DNA from: an uncultured Oscillibacter sp.
GTDB taxonomy: Bacteria > Bacillota > Clostridia > Oscillospirales > Oscillospiraceae
Length of the DNA: 64,000 nt
Assembly: GCA_949959305.1 (NCBI GenBank)
Contig: CATLJA010000002.1
Span: forward strand, 1 to 64,000
Direction: 5' to 3'
Under the pieces are notes generated by a model that saw only the letters and a program-made list of their open reading frames with translations, was not told where the DNA came from and made no database searches. The position numbers and the translations under genes were made by a program. This document shows positions 1 through 10,301 of the stretch, one piece after another (the first letter of the stretch is position 1; each line of letters starts with the position of its first letter).

Positions 1-111
1 CTGCGGTGCTGCGTTCATTTTCTTCGACTCCTTCTTGAATTGGTTGTTATTTCCATTCTTGACTGAGTCGTTCTCTTTTATTCTGTCAGAGTTTGTCGTT
101 TACACGGATTT

Positions 112-354
112 TTATGGGGTCTCCTGCAACCGCAGAAATACCCGTTCCAAAACGCCCTTTTTCGCCCAGCGGTTTATCCGAACATAGATCACGTGCCAAT
201 CTCTGTATTCTTTGGGCAAGCTCCTCCATTTGCACCCATTTTCCACTACGTATACCACTGCATTCAATACGTCCAGGCTGCTGATTTTGGCTGGTTTCCG
301 CTGTTTGGGAAAGCTCTCTTTGATTTGCTCGTATTGCTCTTTCTTTATTTCCAT
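112..354 (-). mobile_element. IS5-family-like transposase N-terminal fragment (DUF4096-type ORFA); no intact ORFB seen
   Basis: Translation MEIKKEQYEQIKESFPKQRKPAKISSLDVLNAVVYVVENGCKWRSLPKEYRDWHVIYVRINRWAKKGVLERVF resembles IS5-type ORFA; reading frame stops and no clear continuation to the window edge. Confidence 0.75.
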
Positions 355-518
355 TCTTTGATTATATCACAATCCAACTTATGTGAACACTACCTGGGAT
401 TACGGTGGATACCCTGTTTCTCTAACCACAGCCACATCCTTCGACAGCCATAGGTCTGCCTGCATCGCTCTTGTTGAGATCGAAGAAGCTCTGCGCACGC
501 GGCACACGGTACACCATA

Positions 519-3083
519 TTACGGCAGGGTATCCAGCACCTTGCACACGGCGGCGCGGGTCATGGCCGCCTCCGGATCCAGCCTGCCGTCCGTACCGCTC
601 ACTGCGCCCAAGCCCACCAAGGTCTGGAAATGGGAGTAGGCGTAGGCGGGGATGGCGCTCTCATCGGAAAACTGGCTCAGATCAGCGGCGGAAGTGCCGG
701 AGGGGGCGGGCTCGCCGGGCTGATCCGGCGCATCCGGGGAAACCGGATCCTGGGCGGGCGCGTCCGGCGCGCCGGGGGCGTTGGGGTCCAAGGGGAACAG
801 CGGCACGTCCGGCAGCTCTGGCACACCGCCGTTGTTCTCCTCCTGCATGCCCAGCATTCGTCCCAGCATGGTTACCGTCTGGGCCCGGGTCAGGGGGCTC
901 TGGGGGCTGAAGTGGGTGGGATCGGTGCCGTTGACGATGCCCAGCACATACATGGCCCGGATGGCGTCGCCGGCCCAGTCCTCCGTGGAGCCCAGATCTG
1001 TGAAGGGCAGGGCCGCCAGGGCGTAATCAGCCGTGTCCAGGCCCATGTACCGGGCCAGCAGCACCGAGAACTCCGCCCGGGTCACACCCTTGTCCGGGTA
1101 GGCGAACAGCTGGCCGTTCACCTCCACACCCGTGAGCACGCCCTGGTAATACAGGCTGGTGAGATAAGGACTGGCCCAGTGGTCCTGGGTGTCCGCAAAG
1201 GGGTCATCCGCCGTCACCGTCACCGATACCCGGGCGCTGACGCTGCCCCGGGTGGCAGTAACCGTCCCCGTGCCCGGGGTGGAGGCGGCGGTGAACAGGC
1301 CGCTTTCATCCACGGTTCCCACATCCCCCTCCACCGTCCAGACCAGATCCGAGGCGCTGATCTCCAGCGGCCGATGGCGGTAGGTGGCGGCGGCGGTGAA
1401 ACCGATGGTCTGTCCCGGCGTGACGGACAGATTGGTGACAGCGGAACCGTCCTGCTGGATGGACAGGGTCTCCGGCTCGTCCAGCACCAGCACGTCCAGT
1501 TGGGAGGAGACCCCGCCGGAACGGGCGGTCACCGTGACCACGCCGCCTGTGGGGGGCGCGGTCAGCACGCTGCCCGCTATGGCGCCCCCGGTGGCCTCCA
1601 GGCTCACAGAGCCGCTCATGGGGAAGAAATTGGTGTCCGCCAGCTGGGCGCTGAACGCTACCGTATGGCCCGCCAGCACCGCCGGCGCGTTGGCGGTGAG
1701 ATAGATGCTGCCGGGAACACCGGTGGCCTGACCCGGAGCCAGCAGAAGGACGTGGTTGGTGACCTTCCGCTCGGTCTTGTCGCTGGGGGAGTTGAGGACC
1801 TTGGCGGAGGCGCTGTCCGGGAGGGCGGCCAGGGCGGTGGTAGAGCCGCCGCCGTCCAGGGCCAGGGCCGTGACGCACCCCAGCTCCGCCATCCGCTGGG
1901 CTACCACGCTCAGGGACGCGCCCATGCTGTGGCTGGACTGGCGGCCGTCGATGGCATAGAGGACCACGTCTCCGTTGGCCTTCACGCCCACGGCGGTGCG
2001 GGGGGCGGCCACGGCCTCAAAGTCCGTGATGGGCTGGCCGTCGGAGACCAGCAGATACAGGGCCCCGATGGCCTCGGCCACGTCGTTCCAGGCCGGGTCC
2101 GGGGTGGAGAAGGAGACGGTAAGGGTCTGCCCCGGGGTCAGGGACCGGAGGAAGGACAGCCCCACGTCGTAGCCGTTGGACGCGCCGGAGAGGAGGACCT
2201 GGTCCTGTCGGAGCACCCGCTCATTGGCGTCCTCCGAGACCTCCTCCACCCGCAGGGTCAGGGACTCCCCGATGGAGGCCCGGCCCCCCACGATGGCCGC
2301 CACCACGTTCACCCCGTCGGAGGCGACGGAGGGGCCGGTGTCGTGGTCCGTCCGGTAGTCATAGGTGAGCATGGTGATGCCCGCCTTGTCCACCCGGGGC
2401 TTGTTGAGGGAGGCCAGCTTCACGCTCTGGGTATCCGTGGAGGCGGTGATCTCCAGCTGGGGCTCCCCGATGACCGCGCTGCCGTCCTGGCGGAAGCCCA
2501 CGGCGTAGTAGCTGGACGCGCCGGAGAGGAGCTGACCGGCGGAGATGAGTATGCCCAGGGGGTAGCCGGTGGCAGTATCATAGAAGTCGCCGTTGACCGC
2601 TCCCACCACCCGGTAGCCCAGCCCCTCGTAGTACCGGGCCGCCTCGGAGGCGGTGAGCCGGGCGCAGACAGAGCTGCCGTAGGCCGCCACGGGGATCACC
2701 TGTCCGATGCCCGGGCTGTAGGACAGGGCGGACAGGCTGAGGGCGCTGTTGGTGAGCAGCCAGCCGGGGATGTCCTCGTCCGCCGGCGGCGGGTCTCCTC
2801 CGGCGTCCTCAGGGCCAGGGGGCGTGAAGGGCGACGAGGGAAGGCTGGAGAGGCCGCCGGCAGGCGAGTAGGTAAAGTAGTACTCGTGGCGGGGCTTGTC
2901 GTAGCCGCCGCTCCAGAAGATGTTCTCGCTGTAGACCACGCCGTCCCCAATGGCGGCGCTGCGCAGCCAGACCTCCTGGCCGTAGGCCTGGGAATCGGCC
3001 AGCGCCGTGGAGGCGGGCAGGAGGGCGAGGACCAGGATCAGGGATAAAACCAGGGATAAAACCAGGGATAAAGCTCGTTTCAT
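519..3083 (-). CDS. Secreted phosphodiester glycosidase-family protein (NAGPA-like) with Ig-like repeats and three C-terminal SLH domains
   Basis: Signal peptide MKRALSLVLSLVLSLILVLALLPASTALA; motifs TAVGVKANGDVVLYAIDGRQSSHSMGASL and LGCVTALALDGGGSTT; SLH-like segments DHWASPYLTSLYYQGVLTG..., DWAGDAIRAMYVLGIVNGTD... Confidence 0.85.
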   Translation of the reverse strand: MKRALSLVLSLVLSLILVLALLPASTALADSQAYGQEVWLRSAAIGDGVVYSENIFWSGGYDKPRHEYYFTYSPAGGLSSLPSSPFTPPGPEDAGGDPPPADEDIPGWLLTNSALSLSALSYSPGIGQVIPVAAYGSSVCARLTASEAARYYEGLGYRVVGAVNGDFYDTATGYPLGILISAGQLLSGASSYYAVGFRQDGSAVIGEPQLEITASTDTQSVKLASLNKPRVDKAGITMLTYDYRTDHDTGPSVASDGVNVVAAIVGGRASIGESLTLRVEEVSEDANERVLRQDQVLLSGASNGYDVGLSFLRSLTPGQTLTVSFSTPDPAWNDVAEAIGALYLLVSDGQPITDFEAVAAPRTAVGVKANGDVVLYAIDGRQSSHSMGASLSVVAQRMAELGCVTALALDGGGSTTALAALPDSASAKVLNSPSDKTERKVTNHVLLLAPGQATGVPGSIYLTANAPAVLAGHTVAFSAQLADTNFFPMSGSVSLEATGGAIAGSVLTAPPTGGVVTVTARSGGVSSQLDVLVLDEPETLSIQQDGSAVTNLSVTPGQTIGFTAAATYRHRPLEISASDLVWTVEGDVGTVDESGLFTAASTPGTGTVTATRGSVSARVSVTVTADDPFADTQDHWASPYLTSLYYQGVLTGVEVNGQLFAYPDKGVTRAEFSVLLARYMGLDTADYALAALPFTDLGSTEDWAGDAIRAMYVLGIVNGTDPTHFSPQSPLTRAQTVTMLGRMLGMQEENNGGVPELPDVPLFPLDPNAPGAPDAPAQDPVSPDAPDQPGEPAPSGTSAADLSQFSDESAIPAYAYSHFQTLVGLGAVSGTDGRLDPEAAMTRAAVCKVLDTLP
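3031..3072. repeat. 12-bp tandem repeat (gataaaaccagg, about 3 units plus a degenerate unit) inside the signal-peptide coding region
   Basis: Direct reading: accaggatcagg gataaaaccagg gataaaaccagg gataaa. Confidence 0.85.
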
Positions 3084-3220
3084 GGGATCTCCTTTACTGA
3101 TACAGGGCAGGATCTATGTACGCCCCTTCCAGGGGGACAACGTATCTACTATAGCACAACCGGGTGGAAATGTCCACCTCCTGAAAATGGAGAAAATTCC
3201 CGAATGAGTCTATAGGCAGA

Positions 3221-3255
3221 CATAGGCGCAGCCGCTGACCGCGGCTGCGCCTATG
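3221..3255. terminator. Strong hairpin downstream of the MDR gene (terminator-like, no clear T tract)
   Basis: cataggcgcagccgc-tgacc-gcggctgcgcctatg, 15-bp perfect stem. Confidence 0.5.
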
Positions 3256-3285
3256 CTGTCCGCTTCTCAGCGGCGTTTCCGTCTG

Positions 3286-4332
3286 TTACTCCTCGCTGGG
3301 GTCCACATCCACCAGCACCTTCATGGTGTTCTCCCGGTTGCCGTCAATGTACTGATAGGCGGCCAGATAGTCCTGGAAGGCAAAGTGCCTGCTCATGAGC
3401 GGCTTGAGCTGGATTTTTCCCTCCCCCACCAGCCGGATGGCGTCCACGTAGTCCTCGTGGCGGTACATCATGGAGGTGTTCAGATCCAGCTCCGAGTCGT
3501 TGAGCTTGGCCAGATCGCAGTGGGCCTGCCCCGCGAACACCGCCACCAGCACGATCATGCTGCCCTTCCGGGCGTTCTGGATGGCCTGATCCATGGTGAT
3601 GTCGTTGCCCGCGCAGTCGTAGATAACGTCCGCCTTGTCGGGGCCGAAGGCGTCCAGCAGGGCCTTGCCGAAATCGACGTCTCGGGTGTTGACAACCTCG
3701 TCCGCCCCGCACTGCTTTGCCAGCCCCAGCCGGTAGTCGGACACGTCGGTGGCCAGCACCTTCTCCGCTCCCAGGGCCTTCAGGGACTGGATGAGCAGGA
3801 TGCCGATGGGCCCGCAGCCCAGCACGCACACCCGCAGCCCCCTCACGTCCCCGGCCCGTCTGGCCGCGTGGACCGTCACCGCCAGGGGCTCGATCATAGC
3901 CCCCTCGTCGTAGCTCATTCCCTCCGGCAGGGGGGTGATCTTGGACTGATCGACGGCAAAGTATTCGCTGGCCGTGCCGGTGGTCTGGAAGCCCATGACC
4001 TTCAGGCTCTCGCAAAGGTTGTACTTCCCGTGGGTGCAGGGGTAGCACTTCCCGCAGAACACCTGGGGCTCGATGGTCACCCGCTGGCCCACCGTGAGGC
4101 CCTCCACGCCCTCTCCCAGGGCGGCGATCCGGCCGGAGACCTCGTGGCCCTGGGTGACCGGGTAGCTGGTATAGGGGTGCTTGCCGTGGTAGACGTGAAT
4201 GTCGGAGCCGCAGATGCCGATGCGCTTGATCCTCACCAGCACCTGTCCGGGGCCCGCCTGGGGGACGGGGACCCTGTCAAAGCGGATCTCTCCCGGGGCG
4301 GTCATCACTTGCTGAAGCATCGTTTTTTCCAT
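3286..4332 (-). CDS. Zinc-binding MDR alcohol/polyol dehydrogenase (sorbitol/idonate dehydrogenase-like)
   Basis: GICGSDIHVYHGKHPYTSYPVTQGHEVSG, CGKCYPCTHGKYNLC, Rossmann VLGCGPIGIL; start at METMLQ-like MEKTMLQQ within the ORF. Confidence 0.88.
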   Translation of the reverse strand: MEKTMLQQVMTAPGEIRFDRVPVPQAGPGQVLVRIKRIGICGSDIHVYHGKHPYTSYPVTQGHEVSGRIAALGEGVEGLTVGQRVTIEPQVFCGKCYPCTHGKYNLCESLKVMGFQTTGTASEYFAVDQSKITPLPEGMSYDEGAMIEPLAVTVHAARRAGDVRGLRVCVLGCGPIGILLIQSLKALGAEKVLATDVSDYRLGLAKQCGADEVVNTRDVDFGKALLDAFGPDKADVIYDCAGNDITMDQAIQNARKGSMIVLVAVFAGQAHCDLAKLNDSELDLNTSMMYRHEDYVDAIRLVGEGKIQLKPLMSRHFAFQDYLAAYQYIDGNRENTMKVLVDVDPSEE

Positions 4333-4547
4333 GGTAGATCGGTCCTTTCCTTGTGTGCGGCCTGCGGCGCCGCTGTTGCTTTTCATCTTAAAGCAACCCG
4401 GGCGGGCTGTCAACCGCCCCGTCCCGGAAACCGGGGTCAATCGCAAGAATGGGACAGGGATAGAAAAAATGGACCAGCGTTTCCCGCCGGTCCCGGTTGC
4501 GCATTTCTGCTATTCTGTCGCGTTCTTTCAAACCTGTTTTCCGCCGC

Positions 4548-4576
4548 TTGCGGGCGAAAATTTTGGATGATATAAT
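4548..4576 (+). promoter_or_regulatory. Putative sigma-A promoter (TTGCGG-17-TATAAT) for the FAD oxidoreductase gene
   Basis: Direct reading of hexamers with a 17-bp spacer. Confidence 0.5.
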
Positions 4577-4585
4577 CAATCCATC

Positions 4586-4610
4586 CCCAAATTATACGCC
4601 AGAATTTGGG
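4586..4610. promoter_or_regulatory. Palindrome CCCAAATT-N9-AATTTGGG between promoter and start codon; operator candidate
   Basis: Perfect 8-bp arms. Confidence 0.5.
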
Positions 4611-4640
4611 AGAAAAATCAAAAAAGGAGCGGATAGCAAT

Positions 4641-5936
4641 ATGGAACAGCTACAGCAGACCCGCACGGTTCCCGTGACGGGCAGCTATGACGTGGCCGTC
4701 TGCGGCGGCGGCCCCGGCGGCTGGATCGCCGCGGTGGCGGCCGCCCGGATGGGGGCGCGGACCGCCCTCGTGGAGCGAAACGGCTACGCCGGCGGCATGG
4801 CCACGGCGGGACTGGTGGTGCCCATCAGCGTCTTTGTCTACAGCGGAGAGCTGGTCTGCGGCGGCATCCCCTGGGAGTTTGTCCAGCGCATGGCGGACCA
4901 GGGGGGCGCGCAGGTGGAGGAGCCCCTGGGCAACGTGGCCCACGATCCGGAGATCTATAAGCTCACCGCCCAGCGGATGCTGCTGGAGAGCGGGGTCCAT
5001 CTCCACTTCCACTCTGTCCTCACCGGCTGCCGGCAGGAGGGGGGCCGTCTCACCCACGTGATCCTGGACACCAAGTCCGGCCCCCAGGCCCTGGCGGCCC
5101 GGTACGTCATCGACAGCACCGGCGACGGGGATCTGTGCGCCATGATGGGCGTGCCCATGCAGGAGAACGTCCTGCCCCTCCAGCCCGCCTCCCTGTGCTT
5201 CTGCCTGGGCGGCGTGGACACGGACCGGCTGGAGCGGACCCACCACGAGATCCAGGGCCTCAACTACCACAACGAGCGCATCCAGTCCTTCCTCCGGGAG
5301 CTGTCCAGAACCCGGGAGGTGCCCACCTTCGGCGGCCCCTGGTTCTGCCATCTGCTGCGCCCGGGCTCCGTGATGGTGAACATGACCCGCACAGAGGCGG
5401 ACATGACGGACCCCGCCCAGGCCACGGAGGCGGAGTGCCGCCTGCGGGAGGACGCCCACGCCCTCACCGCCCTGCTGCGGGAGCACTTCCCGGAGTTCCG
5501 GAACGCCCGGATCCTCTACACCGCCCAGCAGGCCGGGGTCCGGGAGACCCGCCACGTGAAGGGCGTCCACGTGCTCACCGGGGAGGAGTACCTCCAGGCC
5601 GTCCCCTTCCCCGACGCCGTGGCCCGCAGCGCCCACCCCATCGACATCCACAGCGGCGGCGACTCCCACCAGCGCTGCACCTTCCTGGAGAAGGCGGCCT
5701 ACATCCCCTATCGCTCGCTGATCGTCCCGGGGTTTGACAACCTGCTGGTGGCCAGCCGGTGCTTCTCCGGCGATCAGATCGCCTCGGCCTCCGTGCGGGT
5801 GCAGGCGCCGGTGATGTGCCTGGGGCAGGCCGCCGGCGCGGCGGCGGCCCAGTGCGCCCGGACCGGCGCCAGCGTCCACGACGCGGATATCCCTGCCCTC
5901 CAGGCTCTGCTGCGGGAGTGGGGCGCGGCGGTCTGA
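4641..5936 (+). CDS. FAD-dependent oxidoreductase (PF12831-like), paralogue 1
   Basis: SYDVAVCGGGPGGWIAAVAAARMGARTALVERNGYAGGMATAG; C-terminal NLLVASRCFSGDQIASASVRVQAPVMCLGQAAGAAAA. Confidence 0.88.
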   Translation: MEQLQQTRTVPVTGSYDVAVCGGGPGGWIAAVAAARMGARTALVERNGYAGGMATAGLVVPISVFVYSGELVCGGIPWEFVQRMADQGGAQVEEPLGNVAHDPEIYKLTAQRMLLESGVHLHFHSVLTGCRQEGGRLTHVILDTKSGPQALAARYVIDSTGDGDLCAMMGVPMQENVLPLQPASLCFCLGGVDTDRLERTHHEIQGLNYHNERIQSFLRELSRTREVPTFGGPWFCHLLRPGSVMVNMTRTEADMTDPAQATEAECRLREDAHALTALLREHFPEFRNARILYTAQQAGVRETRHVKGVHVLTGEEYLQAVPFPDAVARSAHPIDIHSGGDSHQRCTFLEKAAYIPYRSLIVPGFDNLLVASRCFSGDQIASASVRVQAPVMCLGQAAGAAAAQCARTGASVHDADIPALQALLREWGAAV

Positions 5937-5943
5937 GGGCCGC

Positions 5944-6816
5944 TCAGGCCCCCATCACGCGGCGCAGATACGCCACGGAGTCCGCTGCCGCCTGGTCCAG
6001 CTGCTCCGGTCCGGCCCCGCCGGAGAGGTCCCGCCACAGGGATACGTCCCTGCCTACCTGGCCGCCCATCACCACAAAGGGCTCCAGGACCACGAAGCCG
6101 CTGTAGTCAACCTCCCGGAGTACGCTTCCAATTTCGGCCCAGCTGAACCGCCCGCCGGGGCCGGGGCAGCGGCGGTTTGCCTCCCCCACGTGGAAGTGGC
6201 CCAGCAGGCTGCCGGCAGTGCGGACTGCTTCCAAGAGGGAGTCCTCCTCAATGTTCATGTGGAAGGTGTCCAGCATCACTTTCACGTTGGGCCTGTCCAC
6301 CTGCCGGACATAGCTGACACACTCTGCTGCGTCGTTTATCATGTATCCCTCAAAGCGGTTGAGGGCCTCCATGCACAGCGTAATCCCGCGGTCAGCGGCC
6401 ATATCCGCCAGGCGGCCCATCCGCCGGACGCTGCGCTCCCGATCGCCGGGCTTGTCCATGGGCTTTGAGAAGTCCACGGGCCAGTAGGAGTACAGGGCCC
6501 CGCCGATGCGGTCAATGCCCGCCAGCTCCATCTTCCGGAACATGTCGGCATAGAAGGCGAAGGCCCGCTCCACAGCGGCCTCGTCGGCGCTGGCCAGGTT
6601 GTGCTCCGGACGGGGGCCATAGCCGCCGGTGAGGAGAATTCCGTTGTCTGAGGCGGCCTGGCGCAGCTCCCGGAAGAAGCTGTCCTCCTCCAGATGAAAG
6701 GCGCCGCAGGCCACCTCCAGGATATCAAACCCCAGGCGGCGGCACTTCTCCACGTAGGGCACAAACTGTCCGCCCCACTCTTTTTCCCAATAGGCGTAGT
6801 AAATTCCGTATTTCAT
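5944..6816 (-). CDS. D-psicose(allulose)/D-tagatose 3-epimerase family protein
   Basis: MKYGIYYAYWEKEW..., GGALYSYWPVDFSKPMDKPGDRERSV, MEALNRFEGYMIN, VKVMLDTFHMNIEEDSLLEAVRTAGSLLGHFHVGE, VVLEPFVVMGG resemble clostridial D-psicose 3-epimerases. Confidence 0.9.
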   Translation of the reverse strand: MKYGIYYAYWEKEWGGQFVPYVEKCRRLGFDILEVACGAFHLEEDSFFRELRQAASDNGILLTGGYGPRPEHNLASADEAAVERAFAFYADMFRKMELAGIDRIGGALYSYWPVDFSKPMDKPGDRERSVRRMGRLADMAADRGITLCMEALNRFEGYMINDAAECVSYVRQVDRPNVKVMLDTFHMNIEEDSLLEAVRTAGSLLGHFHVGEANRRCPGPGGRFSWAEIGSVLREVDYSGFVVLEPFVVMGGQVGRDVSLWRDLSGGAGPEQLDQAAADSVAYLRRVMGA

Positions 6817-8644
6817 GTTCTGTCCTCCTGTTTTCCTCCTGTGTTTCCTGTCTCAAAAACCGGCGCGTCCTTCTCTGTAAGGGCGGGAAGCTGGATGGTC
6901 ACGCAGGTGCCCATCCCCTCCCGGGAGGAGACGTGGAACGCCCCCTTTCCGCCGCTGAAGAGCATGACACGCTTGCGCACGTTGGACACGCCATAGCCCG
7001 AGCCGCCGGTCTCCAGGGCCTGACAGCGCTCCTCGCTCATGCCTGCGCCATTGTCCTCCACCTCGATGTACAGCTGGCCCTGGGATACCCAGCCCCGCAC
7101 GGTCAGCTCCGCCTCCGGCTTGTCGCAGTAGAGCAGGCCGTGGAGCAGGGCGTTCTCCAGCAGGGGCTGGAGCAGCAGCTTGGGCAGCACATACCCCTTG
7201 GCCTCCTCCTCCACGTCGCAGGAGACGCTGAAGCGGTCCTTGAACCGCTTGCCCATGATGACCAGGTACGTCCCCGACACCTCCAGCTCCTCGGACAGGG
7301 GGATGACCCCGGGGCCCCGGGTGATGCTCTGGCGCAGGTACCTGGACAGGGTGTTCACCATCCACACCGCCTCCTCCCGGTTCCCGTCCATAATCATCCA
7401 CTTGATGGCGTCCAGGGTGTTGTAGAGGAAGTGGGGCTTGATCTGGGCCTGAAGGGACTTCATCTGGGACTCGGTGATGGCCAGCTGGTCCTTGTACTGC
7501 TTCTCCGTCATGTCCTTCACCGTGGAAACGATCAAATCCGCGTTCCGCTCCAGCCGCCGCAGGGGGGAGTGGGACTCCTCCAGGCTGGCCGCGTCCCAGC
7601 CGGCGTGGAGGGCGTCCAGGTTCACGTTGACCCGGGCCAGGGTGATGTTCATGATGAAGTTATAGGCCAGAATGAAGATCATGGTCAGGGAGATCATCAG
7701 CACCAGCATCACAATCACGCCCATGGCGCTGGCCTGGGGGCTGTTGGCCATGGACAGCGCGGCGGCGGGGTACTCCATGACCACGTACCACTCCCCGCCG
7801 TAGCTGAGCCGGTCAAACACATAGGCCCGGTCCCGCTCCCGGAGGCTGCCGAAGCCGGCCAGCCGTATCTGCTCCATGGCGGCGGGAGGGATCACCTCCT
7901 GCCCCAGCCTGTCCCGCTCCTGGGCGGCCAGGCATACCCCCTCCCGGTTGACCAGGTAGCCCCACTGATCCGGAGAGCCGCCGTGGGAGAGCACCTCGTC
8001 AAAGGCGGAGATCTCCACGTCCAGCATCAGCACGCAGGCGAACCGGTCATAGTCCGAGCGCTGGCGCATGGTGTAGCCGCAGGTGAGCACGCTGCTGGAG
8101 GACCGGGTGCCGTCGGCCAGATCAATGACCGGCACCTCGTGGGTCTCCGCCCAGGTGAGGCCGCCGTGGCTGAGGAAGCGGTCCCGGTCCTCCTCGCTGA
8201 GCTGGTCCATGGAGTAGAAGGTGCCCTGCTGGCTGGAGTAGATCTTCTCTGACGGGACGTACAGCCGCGCCCCCGCCGGGCTGTCGCTGGTGTAGGCGGA
8301 GAGGATGGAGCGGATGTTGGAGAACTCCCGCAGCTGGGTCTCCCGGTCCCCGGCGGAGGTGACGTAGGGGTAGATCAGGGGCATCAGCTCCTCCGCGGAG
8401 CGCTGGACGGAGCGCAGGTGGTAGTCGATGTTGACCCGCCGCTGCTCCACGGACTGAAGAAGGGAGTCCCGCACGCTCTCCTCCATGCTCCGGGCGGAGA
8501 CCCGGGCAAAGGTGAACACGGCGGCCAGGGACAGGCCCACCATCAGCGCCATGCCCAGAAGGATCCGGCCCCAGGAGCCGCTCATGCTGTACTTCTTCAG
8601 GTTCTTCTCCAGCCGCTCCCTGGCCCGCCGCCAATCCCGGGCCA
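6813..8644 (-). CDS. Sensor histidine kinase (YesM-like, His_kinase/HATPase_c)
   Basis: QAQIKPHFLYNTLDAIKWMI, LLLQPLLENALLHGL, DNGAGMSEE; N-terminal TM and extracytoplasmic sensor. Confidence 0.92.
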
Positions 8645-10255
8645 TCAGGTGCCCTCCTGCTGGCCGCTCTCCCGGAAGGCGTTGAACCGGTACTCGCTGG
8701 GGGGCATCCCGGTCTGCTTCTTGAAGAGCTTGGAGAAGTAGCTGGGGGAGAGGTAGCCCACCCGGTAGCAGATGTCGTACAGGCGCACGTCCGGCTGCCG
8801 CAGCAGCTCCTTGGCGTGGCGGATGCGCTCCGCAGTCAGATACTCGTTGATGGTCAGGCCCGTGGACTGCTTGAAGAGCACGCACAGGTAGGTGGGCGTG
8901 AGATGGACCTGTCCGGCCAGACTGGTCACGGAAATCTGATCCATGTACTGCTGGTCAATGAGCCGCTTGATCTGCCCGATGAGGGCGCTGGTGCCGGGGT
9001 CCTGGTCCTCCCCCAGAAGCCGGGTGACCTCCGCCATGACCTGGAGGAGAAACCGCTCCTGCTCCACGTGGGACAGGCACCCCAGCCAGTGCTCCACCAG
9101 ACCCCGCTGGTTCCGGTAGGGGCTGTCCTCCCGGGTCCGCAGCCCGGGCATGGTCCGGGGCGGCAGGAGCAGCAGGCTGAGCATGAAGTTGTCCTGATCC
9201 TGCTCGGGCATGGAGCGGACGTAGGCGAAGGTGTGGCCCAGCACCGCCTCCACCTGGTCCGGCTGGCCGCTGAGGATGGCCTCGGGCAGCTGCTTCTCCG
9301 CGTACTCCCGGGCCGCCTTCAGGCTCTGGAGCTCCGGATATTTCTTCACCGCAATGGCTGTGTCCTCGGCCAGATAGTAGCAGTGCTCCAGGGCCTCGCA
9401 GGCCTCCTGGTAGGCCCCGGAGAAGGCGGACAGATCCGCCGGCTCGCTCAGGCCGATGACGGTCTCAAACCCCGTCTGCGCCAGAAAGCCCTCCTGAACG
9501 CACCGGGACACGTCCAGCATGTCCTGCTCGTAGTCCGTGGCCGCGCACTTGAGGATGATGATAAACTCGGAGTTCCGGTTCTTGAAGGTGAGGCTGCCGG
9601 ACTTGCCCTCCACGGCCCTGCTGCACACCCGCTCGCACTCCAGGGAACGGGCCAGCCGCTCCGGGCCGGAGAGGTTCCGGGCCACGTTCCACTTGTTGGC
9701 CAGCCGGATGACCATGCACACGTATTTGGCCGACGTGTCCAGATTCAGCCCCAGGTAGGACCGGCACACGGAGTCGTCCTCCCCGTCCAGCAGGGCCCGC
9801 AGGGTCCGCTCCCGGTGGAGGGGGGCCAGCCGGCGGATCTGCTCCTCCATGGCCTGGACCCGCCGCTTCTCCCGGCCCTGCTTGTCCAGCCGCTCCACCA
9901 CCCGGGAGATGGCGGCGGACAGCTCGTCCATGTCCACGGACTTGAGGATATAGTCGATGGCGCTGCTCTTCATGGCCTCCCGGAGGAACTGCACGTCTGC
10001 GTGGCCGCTGATGAACACGATCTGCACGGCGGGAAACTCGCTGCGCAGCTTCCTGGCCAGGGTGATGCCGTCCATATGGGGCGTCACCACGTCGGTGACC
10101 ACCAGCTCCACCGGATGCTCCCGGATATAGCGGTAGGCCTTCTCACAGTCGGGGAACTCCGCCGCCACGCTGACGCCGTGGCGCTCCCAGTCAAAGTGGC
10201 TGCGCAGCCCGGTCCGGACGGCCTCCTCGTCGTCGATGATAATAGCTCGATACAT
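8645..10255 (-). CDS. Response regulator with AraC-type DNA-binding domain (YesN-like)
   Basis: MYRAIIIDDEEAVRTGLRSHFDWE, VVTDVVTPHMDG, C-terminal YICYRVGYLSPSYFSKLFKKQTGMPPSEYR-type AraC HTH. Confidence 0.93.
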   Translation of the reverse strand: MYRAIIIDDEEAVRTGLRSHFDWERHGVSVAAEFPDCEKAYRYIREHPVELVVTDVVTPHMDGITLARKLRSEFPAVQIVFISGHADVQFLREAMKSSAIDYILKSVDMDELSAAISRVVERLDKQGREKRRVQAMEEQIRRLAPLHRERTLRALLDGEDDSVCRSYLGLNLDTSAKYVCMVIRLANKWNVARNLSGPERLARSLECERVCSRAVEGKSGSLTFKNRNSEFIIILKCAATDYEQDMLDVSRCVQEGFLAQTGFETVIGLSEPADLSAFSGAYQEACEALEHCYYLAEDTAIAVKKYPELQSLKAAREYAEKQLPEAILSGQPDQVEAVLGHTFAYVRSMPEQDQDNFMLSLLLLPPRTMPGLRTREDSPYRNQRGLVEHWLGCLSHVEQERFLLQVMAEVTRLLGEDQDPGTSALIGQIKRLIDQQYMDQISVTSLAGQVHLTPTYLCVLFKQSTGLTINEYLTAERIRHAKELLRQPDVRLYDICYRVGYLSPSYFSKLFKKQTGMPPSEYRFNAFRESGQQEGT

Positions 10256-10301
10256 GGATACCTCCTGTTCTCCCATCCATTGAGCAAATACGATAAAACT
10301 T

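Noticed and set aside
471-3047. 858-aa plus-strand ORF antisense to the SLH/phosphodiester glycosidase gene
   Set aside because: Gly/Arg/His-rich low-complexity translation typical of antisense frames in GC-rich genes; the minus-strand ORF has signal peptide, catalytic and SLH motifs.
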